A stretch of 64,000 nucleotides of DNA from Diphasiastrum complanatum (Eukaryota > Streptophyta > Lycopodiopsida > Lycopodiales > Lycopodiaceae). The notes below the pieces were generated by a model. The model searched no databases. It was given only the letters and a program-made list of their open reading frames with translations, and was not told the origin of the DNA. Positions 22,820 to 34,152 of this stretch are shown here, in pieces. The position numbers were made by a program, and so were the translations under genes. Position 1 is the stretch's first letter. The number at the start of each line of letters is the position of its first letter. Location of the stretch: NCBI GenBank assembly GCA_029204225.1, contig MU832258.1, positions 1 through 64,000 of the forward strand, read 5' to 3'.

Positions 22820-23931
22820 TATGACTACAATAATCTTGAACTCCGGTTTGAGTCAATCGTGAGGCAATGTCGGTGATTCAGAATGCCTTGGAGATGTATG
22901 CCACACAGTTATTTGAAGACACTTTTTTGTGTGTTATACATAGAAAACGAGTGACTATACTACCAAAAAATCTCCACTTGGTGCATAGATTAAGGAGACA
23001 TTAAACTCAACTCCATCTAGGTCTTTTCATTGTACATATTGAGAATTAATACAAATACATTTTTGAATATACTGAATATTTAGTGTTATAAGTATTTTGA
23101 GTATTCTATTTCCAACATGAGTATTTCAATTCTGTTCTTACATATTCACGGTTTTGTCTCTAGATTCATAGATTGCGTAAGTATATATCAAGGCATCATA
23201 TTATAGCCTTACTGTGGAAATCGTGCCAAGGTGTGACCCTTTGGATTTTAAATAAGTCAAAATTGTGAAAAATGGTAAAACATATATTCCTATGTTGACT
23301 TTGGGGGCTATGCTCACCTTATTTCTTGTAAATATTTTATTGTACATAGAGGAATGTGAATTGAGCACATATCCTTCTAGAATAGGTCGAGTTTGAGTTA
23401 GGTAGATCTACATTTGTTGTCATGCAAAAAGCTAGGTGACATGCAATGTCATTCAGAGTGCGTGCATGCAACATGCAAATCAGTTCTACACATGTCTAGG
23501 TAGTTTAGGGAGCTGACATGCAATCCATGCAATATCCATGCATGTGTGGATCTATGATAGTTGAGTTAACTAAAAGATGTGGACATTCCATGCAAATCCA
23601 CTGTAGTGTAGGAAATTTTTGGCTTGTTTTGCCATATTGTGATATTGAGATTTTGGTGATTTTGGCTCGTTATCTCTCTACCCGGTGTTTGGACTCCATA
23701 TTCTCTCTCTACTTGAGAGCAGACTATTTTTCTCATTATGAGCACTTAGAATTATTTCTAGTCAGTATCTCTCATAGTGAGGACTTAGTTTTTTGAGTCT
23801 GTGGTATGTCATTGTGCTCTTGCCTTGGATTATTTTAGTAATCTGTTCTTTGATCATTCATGTGCAATCACAACACCTCAGTAAGATCCTGTAAGATGTG
23901 TGGTGAAGTTCACACGTGCAAAAACTTCACA
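22820..23931 (+). other. Region including the probable 5' LTR of copia E
   Basis: The bases before the PBS at 23932 end in AACTTCACA, a suitable LTR 3' end, so the LTR occupies the right part of this stretch. Its left end is not determined; a TG near 23.21 kb is one candidate. No coding features are seen. Confidence 0.4.
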
Positions 23932-23943
23932 TGGTATCAGAGC
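23932..23943 (+). promoter_or_regulatory. Primer binding site of copia E
   Basis: TGGTATCAGAGC, complementary to the initiator Met tRNA 3' end, directly after the LTR end ...CTTCACA. Confidence 0.9.
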
Positions 23944-24682
23944 TTTGTGATTTGTAGAGGTGAGGGTGCATACATCAGATCTTGAGTGCTTTTTCTTGTA
24001 GGAACTCGGATTTGGGAGAGGGATCCAAACTCACTGGCAATTAAACCATTTGTGGATCAAATCAAGCTGATTTGCTTTAGCTAAGCCATGTACAGATAGA
24101 GAGCTCACATGTGTGAAATCAGCTCTATTTATTTGAGTGCTACTTTTCAAGGAATGGTCCAAATTTTATGTTTAATTGCTTGTTGGAAAGGTATTGAAGA
24201 GTAGATTGTGTTGCTTGAGTTTCTAGATCGATTTGATCTGTTTTTAAGGCAATCAGAGAGATAGGGAGATTACTCATCTTGAGTGATATGCCAAATTGAG
24301 CACACATTATCTTATTTCATCAATATTCTCAATTTTTTAAAGCCAATCAAGAAATAATTGGATAAGGCAAGTTTTGTGAGGTCTTAGTCACATCATTTTC
24401 ACACAACTGATTTGTGTTTGGGCTGCATGTGAGATCCTAGAGTGTTTCCATCTTTGAAACTTGAGGTAGAAGTTGACATCAAACTTGCATGTGCTTCATC
24501 ATTTGATAGAGGCTAGATCTAGATTCAAGTTGAGTGATTCTCTATTGTGAGCTTGATCTCACATATTCTGTTGCAAGATTTCAATAGGTTGGATCAACAT
24601 TCCAAGTTAGATCCTAGATTGAGAGAGTAGCAACACATTCAGTTCCATTTTATTGTCATTACTAGAAAATCTCTCAAAGAGA

Positions 24683-25650
24683 ACATGTCTTCTACCCGGT
24701 TCACATTTTTTGGAGCATAGTAAGAGATTAACATCTTCCAATTATGCTATGTGGAAGATAAGAATGGAACCATTATTGATTCTACAGGATGTAATGGACA
24801 TTATGAATGGAGCTAAAGAAGAACCTGCAATTCCTTATGAAGCTGCAGCATTCAAGAAGAGAACTAAAATTGCTCTTCATTTCATAAAAATGAATGTGAC
24901 CAATGAAGTGCTAAGGGAGATTAGTATTTGAACTACTGCCAAGGAGGCTTGGGATACTCTTAAAACAATCTATGAAATTAAGAATACATCAAGATTGCTC
25001 ACACTTAGAAACCAAATATTTCTAAGTTATCAGAGAGTTGATGAAAGTGCTTTAACTTATGTTTATGAGAGTTAAAGATGTTCATCAAGAGTTAGCTGGT
25101 ATTGGAGATTCTCTAAAGAACACTGAGCTTGTTCAGGTTGTCCTTAATGGACTAAGAGATGAGTATGACAATATTGTGCAGACTTATGCTGTCAGGGAGG
25201 AGCTACCATCTTTGGAGACTCTTCAAGGGGTTCTCATTGCTGAAGAAAGCAGGCAAGAGAACAAGATGCTAAGGATCAACAGACTTTTATTGAAGGATGG
25301 TGGAGATGATAAAGTACTCTTCACCAAGGACATGTCAAGAGACAAGGGAAAAGGACAACAACACTTCAAGAAGGACAAGGACAAGGACAAGGCCAAAGAA
25401 GGTGGTGAGGATCAATCCTCACAAGCTACAACATCTAGTGGCAAGAAGAAGCTGTCAAAGATCAAATGTTTATTTTGTGGCAAGAAGGGCCACTATGCAT
25501 CAAACTGTTTCAAGAAAAAAAACCAGTCCAAGCAAGCTAACCTTACTAATGAGGAAGAGTGTGAGGGTAATGAGAGTGAAAGGAATGATTCTTTAATGAT
25601 GTCTAGTTTTTCATCTTTCCTTTCAAGAATGAAGAAGTATAGTGGATAGA
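24683..25650 (+). pseudogene. Copia E gag
   Basis: The likely start is ATG at 24683 (MSSTRFTFFG), followed by a frame change into LTSSNYAMWKIRMEPLL, the copia gag/UBN2 opening. Signatures include ALHFIKMNVTNE, LVQVVLNGLRDEYDNIV and LPSLETLQGVLIAEESRQ. A lysine/aspartate-rich segment precedes the CCHC knuckle CLFCGKKGHYASNC near 25.47 kb. A stop near 24931 and a frameshift near 25.06 kb break it. The alternative upstream ATG at 24653 gives a frame whose first 25 codons do not look like gag. Confidence 0.85.
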
Positions 25651-26725
25651 TATTGGGTCTAGTTCCCATATGTCTAGTTCCAGAAACTCTTTCACAAGTC
25701 TCATGCCATAAGTAAGTACAAAAAGAGCAATCTATACTGCTAATGATGTAGAGTGTAGAATTGAAGGAATAGGAAGTATTCAATTGCATGCATCATCAAA
25801 GTCTTTTTGTTTGCATGATGTACTTTATGTGCCTAAACTAACCAAGAATCTCATTAGTGTTGGACAGTTGTTTGATAATGGTTTGGATGTCGAATTTTAA
25901 CAAGTGTGGAATCTTGAGGGAGAATGAAGATCATGATAGCTAGAGGATCTAGATTTGGAAAGTTGTACCAGCTAGATTCTAGAGAGAGTGCTAACATTTC
26001 TAATGTTGCTTATGAGACCAAGGTTCATCAAGAGGATCTATGGCATAAGAGATTGGGCCATCCCAATTTCAAAGCCATGCAATCTATGGTCAAGGAAGGA
26101 AAATGTTGGATTACCAAAGACATTGACAAAGGAGCTTCAACCCTATGAAGCTTGTGTTTTGGCAAAATCACATAGAAGACCTTTTCCAAGATCCAGCATC
26201 AAGACTCAACATCCATTTGAGCTCATGCATTCTGATGTTCATTTCTCTTCTTCCAAGAGCAAAGGAGGAGCAAATTTTTTTGTGTCCTTCATAGATGATC
26301 ACTCAAGATATTCTTGGATTTACATGCTATCTTCTAAAGCCGTGGTTTATGATGTCTTTCTTACTTTCAAAGCTTATGTAGAAAAGTAGTTTTCTTTCAA
26401 GTTAAAAGCTTTGAGAAGTGACAGTGGAGGTGAATATACCTCTAATAAGTTTAAAGACTATTGTGAGCAAGAGGGAATACAGTTCTTGTTCTTATACTCC
26501 TCAGCAAAATGGAGTTGCTAAAAGGAAAAATAGAACATTGTGCGAATGTGCAAAAGCCATTAGAGTTTTGGAGAGAACTAGTTTCATGTGCAAATTATCT
26601 TTGTAATAGGCTTCCTAATCTTGCTATAGAAGGAAGAACACCATTTGAAATGTTGTACAAGAAAAAGCCTAAGGTAGATCATCTGAGGATCTTGGTTGTT
26701 TATGCAATGTGCATGTTCCTTTAGA
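25640..26725 (+). pseudogene. Copia E protease, GAG-pre-integrase and integrase
   Basis: Protease reads WIDIGSSSHMS, where D-S-G-A has become D-I-G-S. Pre-integrase includes DLWHKRLGHPNF. The zinc-finger cysteines are altered: only C of YEACVLAKSHRRPFPRS is readable in the shifted frame. Integrase has LMHSDVHF and LRSDSGGEYTSN (both Asp retained), but the third motif reads NGVAKRKNRT, so the catalytic Glu is Lys. Frameshifts lie near 26.14, 26.39 and 26.45 kb. The C-terminal IEGRTPFEMLYKKKPKVDHL is clear. The integrase is inactive. Confidence 0.85.
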
Positions 26726-27142
26726 GACTCTGGAAAAAGGATGATCCTAGTGCTATTAAAGGTATTTTTGTTGGATATGCATCGTCTAAGAAAGCATATA
26801 AAGTTTATGTTCCCTCTACTAACAAGAATGTTGTAAGTAGGGATGTGATCTTTCATGAAGATCAAAAGTTTAACTTGGATGAGGCAAATATCAAGGAATC
26901 TCATGCAAGATCTACAATTGTCAATCTTGATGTTGTTCAAGATGTGTTGGGGTCGAGGCTTGAGAATTCAAACACATGTACCTAGAAGATCCACAAGAGA
27001 AAGATCTGAGCCAAGAAGGTTCACATATGATGAGGGAGGAAAACAAGTGGAAGGTTAGACTTCCTATCATGCATTCTTCATATCAGATGAAGATCCAAGA
27101 GATGTCCAGGAAGCACTTCAATCCAAGGAGTATTTGATGTTC
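26725..27142 (+). pseudogene. Copia E integrase tail and RT linker
   Basis: Readable motifs are GIFVGYASSKKAYKVYVPS, VVSRDVIFHEDQ, RRSTRERSEPRRFTYDEGGK and DPRDVQEALQSKE. This is the usual sequence between integrase and RT in this copia lineage. It stops where the RT N-terminus should begin, so the element is truncated here. Confidence 0.8.
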
Positions 27143-27468
27143 ATCAATCTAATGAAAATGTTCCTTTGCCTTAAATCATAAAAATCGAAATTACAATTAA
27201 GTGTCAATTTTTTTTGGGTATGTCACCTATGATACCCAAACTTCAATGGGTGGAGATGTTGGAACTCCTAATGAAAATGTCAATGTGGTGCCACGAGGGT
27301 GGGTAGGTGGTTCCTGGCCAGATCAGTAGGACATGGTTTCAAAAAAATTTCTCATAGAAGAGTTGCTTAGTTCTATGCAAAAGGAGATGAAGCTCCAACA
27401 ACAATTGATGGATCTTCTAGAAGAACCAATAAATGTCACATACAAATTGTCCGATAGCAATGCATTTG

Positions 27469-28430
27469 ATTATCTTCCAAAATGGGTTTATTAAAAAAGA
27501 AAGGGGATTGCTAGATCTCCATCAAATGACTAAGGGACGAGTTACAAACATAGCTATTGCACCTCAAAAAAAGTCACACGAAAGGTTTTTTGTTGAGCAA
27601 CAATGACAAATCAATTGGCATGTAATTCGATCAACATAAGCAATGTAAGCCTGATTCAACCTTTTTCATTTTGACAAGCATGATTTATCACCATAAAAAG
27701 CTTTTCAAGCTGAATAGAAATAGTCATGACCAAATTGAAGAGCTTCAATCATCTGACGACATTCATAAGATTCATTTATGGAACTATTGCATCAATCACT
27801 GAATGCACTTGAAAGGTACAAGTGTCTCGTAGGAAATTGCTAGGTCAATTTCAAAATTTGCAAAAGCAAACATAGTCAATACGATCAATATCTTCAAATA
27901 TTATGAAGATGGGAAGCTTATTGTTGGTAAATTATAGTGATAGCGATAATTTTTCTTCCAAATTGGATTTTTTAAAACAATGAAGTAATTGTTATATTTC
28001 TATCACATGATTCAAAAGGATATGATAGATTTATAAGTTTCAAAAACACGTATAATAGCTTCTAAATTCAAATGTAGTGATTGTTTGAACTATTTCAATT
28101 GTAATATCAATATCATCTCGATTTTGGAGATTTACAAAAAGATTCATCTACATATGGAACTATTGCATTGGTCGCTAAATGCACTAGAAAGGTATAAGTA
28201 TTTTGTAGCAAGTTGCCAACTAAATCCTAAAATTTGCAAAAAGCAATCATAGTCAATATGCTCGATATTCTCAAATATTGTGAAGCTTATTATATTATTG
28301 ACTGAAAGCTTATTGCTGATAATAGTGATAGTGATTATTTCTCATCCAAAATGGATTTATTAAAAATAGAAAAGGATTGGTAGATCTATATCAAATAATT
28401 CAAAAGGCTATGATGGATTTTTAAATGTTG
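27469..28430. repeat. Imperfect direct repeats with a period of about 370-480 bp
   Basis: GATTCATYTAYATATGGAAC-type sequence followed by ATTGCATYRRTC and AATGCACT occurs at 27769 and 28141, and the next 250 bases stay similar. A further shared segment (TCCAAAATGGRTTTATTAAA) occurs at about 27473, 27955 (diverged) and 28344. This suggests an old tandem array of unknown nature. Confidence 0.6.
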
Positions 28431-30122
28431 CATAGTTGTCAACTATATCGTCTCTACCTAAGAATATTATTTCCGTCAAGTAAAGTCTCTTTCTTCCTTG
28501 CAAATAACCATAACATAAGTGCCAATGGAATATATATTGGGGAATCAAGGAAGCTCAACCTCTAACTTTTATGTTACTTCAAAAACAACACTTTATAAAT
28601 TGTTGCAGAAGTTTTATTGTTTGTGAAGGTTGGTATTCATCATATCTACACCCAGAAATGCACATTAACAAGAAGACTACACAAGCATATAAAAGGAGAA
28701 GCTTAATAGACAATGAAGTAGCCACCGCTCTATTTTCTTCTTCAATCATGTTGTCAAAGGCGATTTACTCATTTAGATGACTCCATACATGGGACGGACA
28801 AGAGTCTAGGACAAAATTTTGCTCTTGCATCTACGTTCTAATATGATCATATACTAGGGCTCTCAAATATGCAAGGACTTATAATTTCCAAATCAAGCTA
28901 TCAAAATTATGTTCTCCTCGCATCCAAAATCATAACTTTTTAGTGGGTGATGATGTCTACCTAATTCAAAGGTCTAGCTAGTAATGAACTAGCTCGCAAT
29001 AGTATGCACTAGGGTCGGCTCAAGATAGTGTCTCGTGAATGTCATAATTTGGGTGTAATTAAAGGGTAGATATCTAAATCTCATCATCCTTTTAAAATCT
29101 TCATGCTTTAGGCAGTTCAAGGTATATGGTTGGTCTGTTAGAACCTTCAGGATATATTTTACTAGATTTAAGGAATAATTGTCATGTCATTATGACACTT
29201 AACCAATTGAAATACAAAAACACATGGACTGAGCACTTGTCACGTGTTGTATCCGTGTAGGAGAAAAATAAATTTCTTGTTTTAATTAATAAAAGATGGG
29301 AAAACCCATTGGAGTACAAAGGAATGCATGTACAAAGTGAAGGCCTTAAGGTAAATTGAGATATTGTTGTACAACTATAGGAAAACAAAAATCCAACAAA
29401 GTAGTATTGAAAGCCTACTACTTGGTGCAAGTCGCTAGCTAAGATAGTTGCAAGTTTAGATAGTGCAGGAAGTTGAGAAGCAGCGGTTCCTACAATCATG
29501 GCACGTCAAAGTATTGGAAATGCTTGAATGCGTTATAAAGTGCTAGAAACTCGTTGACAATATTAAGATGTAATGATTAATAAAGGTGATGCACCACTTT
29601 CTTGGAGTTTCACTACAGATCCTACACAAGTTGATAAGAAATCATCGAATTTCTTATGCAGGCACCCATAAGTTTCCAAAGAAAAAGGAATAAAGTCTTC
29701 TCTAGGAGTGCGATGACAATAATCCCACTCTTTATCTTGAGGTACATGAGAAGCAGCACCACCTTGGGTAGTGGAAGCTCGACCAAGGATGTATGGCCGC
29801 AAAGGATCAACAATAACAACATGCAAGAGGTGGGAATACTACCCACATCTTGCATGTGTCTAAAAAAAGTTTTAACATGTCACTTGTGAGAATATTAGTT
29901 TAGACAACTTTAGTACTCACAGAGAGAATTGACAAAGTTCTACAACCAACCGGCTAGTTTTAAAGTATATGGATTGATCTTGAAACAAGCATGAAACCAA
30001 AAGTTTATAAACCGGCTAAAAATGTGAGTAACAATAAACTTGACTCGATGCAAAAATAGGAGAAATCTTTTTAGAATACATAAATGTATTTCATTGAACC
30101 ACATATGGTTTATATTGACTTT

Positions 30123-30246
30123 ACATGAGCTTGATTAGTAAGAGACAGATCAGGGTAGAAAGTTCAAAGGACTGAAGAGCTTGATATACATGAGCTTGAT
30201 AATCCCACGTAGTAAGAGACAGAACAGGGTAGAAAGTTCAAAGGAC
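30123..30246. repeat. Short tandem duplication of about 65 bp
   Basis: ACATGAGCTTGAT followed by AGTAAGAGACAGA and CAGGGTAGAAAGTTCAAAGG occurs at 30123 and again at 30188. The second copy has about nine extra bases. Confidence 0.8.
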
Positions 30247-31109
30247 AGGTTTATTTTTTATGGGTACGGGGTATAACTATGAGGGATTAGATGCAACTAC
30301 AAGAGCCAAGGTGTGTGGGCGCAAGGGGCACACATCAGCAACACAATAGAAAATCGTTCAAGAGGTTTCAGCAAGCCTGGCGCCACCCGATTAATAACAA
30401 TATTTGTTTTGATTAGCCAAGATTTCCCCAGGTCGGTGAGCACGCTGCGCAGCCCTCCCTATGCGTGCGCTAGGGAAATCTTTTCTTCAAAAAGACTTAA
30501 GATCAAAATCAAGAAAAGAAAAAGAAAAGGGCAACACACAAGTGGGCGATAGACTGCCCTTGATCTTTTCAATATATTCACCTCAAAATTTTGCAAAACT
30601 GTGTAGAAAAGTCTCAGTGTTTCGAATCTTTGCAAATCCAACTTTGCAATTCAACTCTATTTTCTAAGTTTTAACTTGGAACCTTTAAGGTTTGAACATG
30701 GCAGGGAATGCTTTCCTAAGACTATAATTAGTCCTTGGATGAAAAGGTCAACATTAAAAAGATTCGCAGCCTACCAGGAAAATTTTATTTCCAGTTAGCT
30801 GTCATTAAGATAATGTAGCAGAAATCCAAAATCACCAAAACCACAAAAAAGAACAGATTTACGCCTGCCTTAAAATGACAGTTCAAAGTCATTTTGACCA
30901 TGGATTTAAGCACTACAAATTATGGCCGAAATCAGAAATTTTGCAACTGGTTCAATTACACTTTTTCAAAGGAAAGACGAAAAAATTCAAGCATAACTTT
31001 CTAAATACCCCTTTGAAACACAAGGGCTGTGACTGATTGAAACACATTGCGTAGGCTAGGAAGTATTTTATAGTTGCAAAACATAGAAACACCCCACCCA
31101 AGGACACCT

Positions 31110-31345
31110 CTTGAAACGCACAAGCCTGAGGTGGTCTTTGTGTCCAAGATGTTAAGGGTGATCAAGGTGAAAGCCTTGTCAACCTTGAGCTTCCACTTGA
31201 AAATGGCTTGCTCATCGACATTGGGAATTAGTTCGGTTCCATCGACTATTTCCCAAAGTTCTTTGGCCATGAGTACTACTCTCATCTTGAATTTCCATAA
31301 GTGGTAATTAGAACCATCGAGTTTGTCTACCATTAGAGCAGATTG
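31110..31345 (-). pseudogene. Copia gag N-terminal fragment F
   Basis: The minus strand reads LDGSNYHLWKFKMRVVL then KELWEIVDGTE and FKWKLKVDKAFTLITLNI, the conserved start of a copia gag (L-x-G-x-N-Y-x-x-W-x-x-x-M). Coding decays near 31.11 kb, and nothing downstream (protease, integrase, RT) is present, so this is a gag scrap. No PBS was found on its right side, where an unassigned 129-codon frame (31308-31697) overlaps in another frame. Confidence 0.75.
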
Positions 31346-31859
31346 TGGTTGCGAATTCATTGAAAATTTCAGGATGGGTGTATGCAGATAGTAGATTGTA
31401 TAAGGCACGAAAGTAAAATCTTTCTATAATAATTATCTCTTGATTCCGGACAATGGTGGAAATATGTCCTTCTGTCTCGCTCAGATTTCGGATCAACTCA
31501 TGGCACAAATCCGTGAGGATTACTGATGGATCGAATTGAAGAAGTCCTTCAATTCGTGCTCGTATAGCTAATGGTTGTAAAACCGGTAAAACTGGCTTTG
31601 GGTGCGTTTTGAATACAATCGCCACGACGCTCGTAATGGTAAACCGGTGATGGCGAAAGAGAGCTTGATCGTAAAAATTCACGAAATCAGAGCGCAAGAG
31701 TGATAGAAAAGTGTTGGCGAAAAATCAAAAGTGTTTGAGGTTTTTGGTATATTGATGATATATCGGCGGATTAGACCAATATTTAATGAAAGCGTGTCCT
31801 TCGTTTTGAAGGTACAGACTCAACAATAAAGTATCTAGTCCTTAAAAAAACAAAAATAA

Positions 31860-32625
31860 ATAGATAAATGAAAAATAAATAAAATACACAAATGCTTCAC
31901 TCAGTTCGCAAAAGTTCAGCTCCGTATTTGTGAGTATTGAACTGCGAAAATAATAATATACACAATCTATGAAACAATGTATGTGATATTTGAAGCGAAG
32001 ATTGTCGCTTTCACCCTTAAAATGTATGAGCAAAAAAATATATGGCCAAAAAAAAATGTATGAGCGAAAAAATGAATGCGAAGATGTATCTGCGAAAAAT
32101 GCGAAGGTGTTGAGTTTTTCGCATATTTTTGTTGTGCTGGTGACATGAAAACATGATGAAAACAAAGGTATGTACAAAATGATATGCAACATTCTAGCGA
32201 AATGTTATATTTTTTTTGCAAATTTCGCGAAGGTCAAAGATGAAACGAAGGTAAATCCCGAAAAATGCGAAGGTTGAAGTGTCGCAATTTTCGTCTTCCC
32301 AAAAATGGTGGATCTACTTAACATACCATATTCCAAAATTGTGTCGGTTTTTTCGCAAAAATATAGCGACAATGATGAAGCTAAGGTGTCGGCATTTTCG
32401 CAAAAAATGCAGCGAAAGTAGAAATGTAGTGAAAATGTCGGCTTTTTCACACATTTTGCGAAGGCAATGGATTGACAACAAAGTGTCGGTTTGATGAAAT
32501 GCAAACAGCGTCGCAAACTTCGCTACAACACATATGGGCAAAGAATGCCAAGGTGCAAGTGTCGCAAATTTTGCAAACTTCGGTGGAAATGATTGGTCCA
32601 AAGATGACGGTCTTTAGAAACTGGA
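31860..32625. repeat. GCGAAAA/TGTCG repeat region of gypsy G (3' end or LTR)
   Basis: Repeated GCGAAAAATGCGAAGGT, TGTCGGNTTTTTCGC and GCGAAGGCAATGG-like segments occupy the stretch just downstream (minus strand) of the gypsy G integrase stop. It probably lies in the 3' LTR or 3' untranslated region of that element; LTR ends cannot be fixed because no partner is present. Related blocks are in the LTRs of copia C, H and N. Confidence 0.65.
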
Positions 32626-32654
32626 TAAAATGTAAATAGTATCAGAAACTAGTC

Positions 32655-33665
32655 ATAGTAGCGCTTCACCCTTGAGCCATTTACTAGAGTATCAAGTAAA
32701 TGTCCTTCAAGATCGGCTAACTGAAGTGATCCATTGTTAAAAACTTCTATGACTTTGTAAGGTCCTATCTATCTGGTATGTAATTTTCCAGGAAACAACA
32801 TGTGCTTTTATTTTTTTAATGGATTGGTCAAAAATTTCTTTTCTTTTATTTTGAACTCGTTCAGTCTCGATTAATGAAAGACAATGGTCCTCCTCCAGTT
32901 GCGTCAAAGATATCATTCGCTCCCGGAGACTATCGTGTTCATCCATTTGCTCTTCATTACTAATGCGAAACGTCGGAACTTCGAATTCTATTGGTAGTAT
33001 GGGATGCATTCCATACACAAGATAGTATGGAGTCTGCCTATTTGTGATCTTTTCAGCAGTTCTGTATGCCCATAAGACATATGGTAATTTCTGATCCCAA
33101 TCAGAAGACTGTGTTTCTATTACTTTATTCAAAATTTTACACAGAATTCTGTTTGCCTGCTCCGTAAGCCCATCCGCTTTTGGATTATATGGAGTGGTTT
33201 GGTGATGCGTAATAGAAAAGTATGACAACATGGCCTCGGTGGTCTGATTAAGGAAATGGGTTCCCCTATTGCTAACGAGTTCTAAGGGACATCCATATCG
33301 TGTGATAATGTTTTGGAATAAAAACTTTGCTACAATCTTAGCATCATTCTTAACTGTGGCTTTGGCCTCTACCATCTTGGTAGCATAGTTCGTGGCAACG
33401 AGAATGTAACGTCGATGAGTTTTACGAGCGATCAGTTTGATAGGCCCTACAAAATCCATCCTCCACTTCTCAAAAGGTGCTAAGAGAATAATTGGAGTAA
33501 GCGGCCAATGCGTCGCAAAGCTGGATTTTCCCATCTTCTGACAAGCGTCACATTCCTGAATAAATATTTTAACATCTCTATAGACCGTAGGCCACCAATA
33601 TTTAGCATTAAGGATCTTTCTTTTAGTATTTATAAGAGCATAGTGACCCCCAAATCTTCCTCATG
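32655..33665 (-). pseudogene. Gypsy G integrase
   Basis: The frame has the H2C2 part GGHYALINTKR and ECDACQKMG, then WRMDFVGPI (first catalytic Asp). In the second motif VSNRGTHFLN the usual Asp is Asn. NPKADGLTEQANR holds the Glu. LPYVLWAYRTAEKITNRQTP and YGMHPILPIEFEVPT follow, and near 32.65 kb NGSRVKRYYD precedes a natural stop. One frame break lies near 32.74 kb. Asp-to-Asn at an active-site position alone would disable strand transfer, so the copy is inactive even though 265 codons are open. Confidence 0.88.
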
Positions 33666-34150
33666 TAATGCACTTATTACAGCGGTCGTCTCGGTTGGTT
33701 CTAAACATCGGCGGAGACTATTGTCAACTCCTAATTTATACAATATTCTATTTATAATCGTATAAGGTCCTACTTTTGAAAGGAGCACAGTTTTTTGCTG
33801 TTTATTAAAATGTTCAGGATAAATCTGGTCCTGTAAAAAATTAATAATGTCCATATAAATTGATGTTTCCGATTGAATACGCATTATATGTTCATCCAAA
33901 AATTCATCAAAAATGGGTTCAAACTGATTTTTCGTTTGGAGGCGAGATATATAATCAGCATTTTGATAATCCTTGCCTCTTCTTGATTCTACTTCATAAT
34001 TAAACTCATCTAATAACAATACTTATCTAGCTACCGTACCCGAAAGATCAGATTTATTCACTAAATGTTTCAAAATGCATAGTGATCTACGTGAAAAACG
34101 AAAGGGTAGCCTAAAAGATAATGTCAAAATTTCTTTACTGAATAAATCAT
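33630..34150 (-). pseudogene. Gypsy G RNase H end and zinc-binding linker
   Basis: Readable pieces are FNYEVESRRGKDYQNADYIS (the usual D-x-x-x-x-x-x-x-G-x-x-N-x-x-A-D-x-L-S), then KVGPYTIINRILYKLG and HEEDLGV. This is the tether between RNase H and the integrase H2C2 finger in gypsy pol. Stops and frame changes are dense between 34.02 and 34.15 kb. Confidence 0.8.
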
Positions 34151-34152
34151 TC

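Larger units (their letters stand above)
23932..27142 (+). mobile_element. Ty1/copia element E, 3'-truncated
   Basis: From left to right: PBS, a long leader, gag, protease, GAG-pre-integrase, integrase and the linker to RT. RT palm, RNase H, PPT and 3' LTR are missing, with coding ending near 27.14 kb. Gag and integrase resemble copia A and I (UBN2 with one CCHC knuckle, GRTPFEML integrase tail). Confidence 0.85.
27143..31000. other. Long non-coding stretch with weak tandem repeats
   Basis: No transposon domain or gene is readable over almost 4 kb. It contains an imperfect direct repeat series at 27.46-28.43 kb and a short duplication at 30123-30246. A G/C-richer patch at 30.3-30.5 kb has no assigned role. 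Confidence 0.45.
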
